A stretch of DNA of 64,000 nucleotides. It comes from Campylobacter sp. CCS1377 (GTDB lineage: Bacteria; Campylobacterota; Campylobacteria; Campylobacterales; Campylobacteraceae). Position 1 is the stretch's first letter. Each line of letters starts with the position of its first letter. The notes below the pieces were generated by a model. That model had not been told where the DNA came from and made no database searches. It was given only the letters and a program-made list of their open reading frames with translations. Below, piece by piece: positions 62,960 through 64,000 of this stretch. Both the position numbers and the translations under genes were made by a program. Location: positions 186,001 through 250,000 of the forward strand of contig NZ_CP155620.1 of assembly GCF_040008265.1 (NCBI RefSeq), written 5' to 3'.

Positions 62960-64000
62960 CTATTTAATCTTTTCTTCAAGCATTTTTTCTCCTGCAACGA
63001 AATCAAAAAAATCATAATCGCCTTTGATTTCATTGGCAAAAAGATATAAAAAATGCGCTTGATATTTATTTCTTTTTATTTTTTTATAATTTTCTTTTTT
63101 ATATAAGGTATGGAATTTTGGGGATAAAAACTTAGGATAGGTAAAAATTTTATCTTCTTTTACCCCACTTGTTTTTATAAAATCAACTCCAGCAAAACAA
63201 GCTCCATCAATTATCGAGCCAAAATCATACCATAAAATTTTATCTTGTTTTATCAAAAATTTTAAATCTTGTCTGAAATTTTCAGATATTTTTTGATAAC
63301 TTACCAAAGGAATGCACTCTCCTAAAGTTAAAACTTTCAAAGAGTGAAATTTAACATTTTCTTTTAAACACTTTTTAACAAGCAAGGCTAAAACTTTAAC
63401 GCAAAGTATAGTTCCAACGCTATGGGCGCATAAAATTAACTCATAATTTTTTGTATTTTGATTGTTTTTTAAAGTGTTAAAAATAGTATCTGCAAATTCA
63501 TTCATTCTAAGATCTAGCACCCCTTGTCTGCGTTTTTCCCAATTAGCACAAAAAGAACAAATTCGCGAAATCCAAAAGGCGCCGATTTTTTTGCCAAATT
63601 CAAATAGTATTTTAATGCTAAAATAAAAAAGTGCAATGAAAATAAAACTTGCAAATATCAAGCTTAAGGAATTAAAATCCATTAAAAATCTTACCCCATA
63701 AAACCCAAATGCACTAATGAAAAAAGTGAGTGAAAAAGAAAAAAGCACATAAAAAAAAGGGTAATATCCAGTGATAAGCTGATAAATAGACTCTTTACCA
63801 AATTTAATAAAAAGTCCTGTAATGGTATAAATTCGAAAAAAACTCCACCAATCTTTTAGCGCATCGAGTAAATTTTCAGACCAGTTTTTTTTAACGACAT
63901 CATTCCAAGCTAGAAAAGTATAAGTTGTGTTTGAATTTGGGGTTGAAATTTTCCATGTGGGGTATTTTTTTATTTCGGCTTTACTTGTTTGATATGTGAA
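62960..64000 (-). CDS. Membrane protein with serine-hydrolase-like motif (5' end beyond window)
   Basis: The reading frame has no stop up to the right window edge, so the gene starts outside; a GTG at 63748 is not the true start. The visible C-terminal 346 residues hold two hydrophobic hairpins (VLFSFSLTFFISAFGFYGVR and LIFASFIFIALFYFSIKIL). A soluble part with the motif ELILCAHSVGTILCVKVLAL follows; AHSVG resembles the nucleophile elbow of alpha/beta hydrolases. It is eight bases before the P450 gene. I recall the C. jejuni counterpart as Cj1412c, near the capsule export genes. A lipase-like or polysaccharide-related role is only a possibility. Confidence 0.8.
   Translation of the reverse strand, partial: FTYQTSKAEIKKYPTWKISTPNSNTTYTFLAWNDVVKKNWSENLLDALKDWWSFFRIYTITGLFIKFGKESIYQLITGYYPFFYVLFSFSLTFFISAFGFYGVRFLMDFNSLSLIFASFIFIALFYFSIKILFEFGKKIGAFWISRICSFCANWEKRRQGVLDLRMNEFADTIFNTLKNNQNTKNYELILCAHSVGTILCVKVLALLVKKCLKENVKFHSLKVLTLGECIPLVSYQKISENFRQDLKFLIKQDKILWYDFGSIIDGACFAGVDFIKTSGVKEDKIFTYPKFLSPKFHTLYKKENYKKIKRNKYQAHFLYLFANEIKGDYDFFDFVAGEKMLEEKIK

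Noticed and set aside
63748-64000. Start of the last gene at the GTG at 63748
   Set aside because: The frame stays open to the window edge with protein-like sequence (many Trp, Tyr and Thr), so the gene begins outside the window.

Overview
The window is AT-rich chromosomal DNA from a thermophilic Campylobacter of the C. jejuni / C. coli type. The evidence is gene content: a nuoN-pflA junction, the phosphoethanolamine transferase eptC, a chu haem-uptake locus with the haem oxygenase chuZ, a NIF-type nifS-nifU pair, a MOMP-family porin, sigma-54 flagellar promoters and the P450 cluster that borders the capsule region in C. jejuni. I cannot fix the species. As I remember NCTC 11168, the blocks are familiar but their order is not, so the window is a mosaic of rearranged syntenic blocks. 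Any 'Cj' numbers are from memory and were not looked up.

Layout. 1-3.6 kb: end of nuoN, the flagellar motor gene pflA, tRNA-Glu and a manganese exporter. 3.6-6.7 kb: exonuclease III facing an eptC-dgkA-regulator operon. A run of ten G inside eptC makes it a likely phase-variable switch. 6.7-11.1 kb (minus): selA-selB, a DsbC-like protein and a TraT-like lipoprotein. 11.2-14.2 kb: a multi-cluster ferredoxin and an unrecognised 431-residue protein. 14.2-19.4 kb (minus): argC, a small GNAT gene, argB, argD and ilvD. 19.5-25.5 kb (minus): rnhB, a small periplasmic protein, then the hook block flgE-flgD-fliK-small gene with two sigma-54 promoters. 25.6-33.2 kb: typA, a membrane protein, then fdhD-modE-yedF-selD and a proline transporter with a large insertion. 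33.2-35.6 kb: a racemase, a DUF2892 protein and a MATE exporter. 36.1-43.7 kb: haem or iron uptake (two TonB receptors, ABC permease, ATPase and binding protein) divergent from chuZ, with two Fur-box-like palindromes between them. 43.7-55.6 kb: a coiled-coil protein, a YbeD-like protein, moaC, a tiny acidic protein, an MFS transporter, an autotransporter-like protein without a barrel, an HDOD protein, rplT/rpmI, a sigma-54-driven gene and nifS-nifU. 55.7-64 kb: a lysine-methyltransferase-like protein, a DUF945 protein, rarA, a porin and a P450 operon that runs off the right edge.

How the genes fit together. Selenium and molybdenum supply for formate dehydrogenase is a main theme. SelA and SelB make and deliver Sec-tRNA, SelD makes selenophosphate, YedF is a selenium-associated sulfurtransferase-like protein, FdhD activates formate dehydrogenase, MoaC starts molybdopterin synthesis, and a ModE-type regulator sits in the same operon. 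SelD itself reads through an in-frame TGA at codon 17 and so is a selenoprotein. A simple ORF search truncates it by 32 codons. It has no ATG, GTG or TTG start and lies in the same frame as yedF just after the yedF stop. Surface variability is the second theme: a switchable eptC, duplicated haem receptors with near-identical plug segments, a divergent MOMP-like porin, an autotransporter-like passenger and short in-frame repeats in flgD and a coiled-coil gene.
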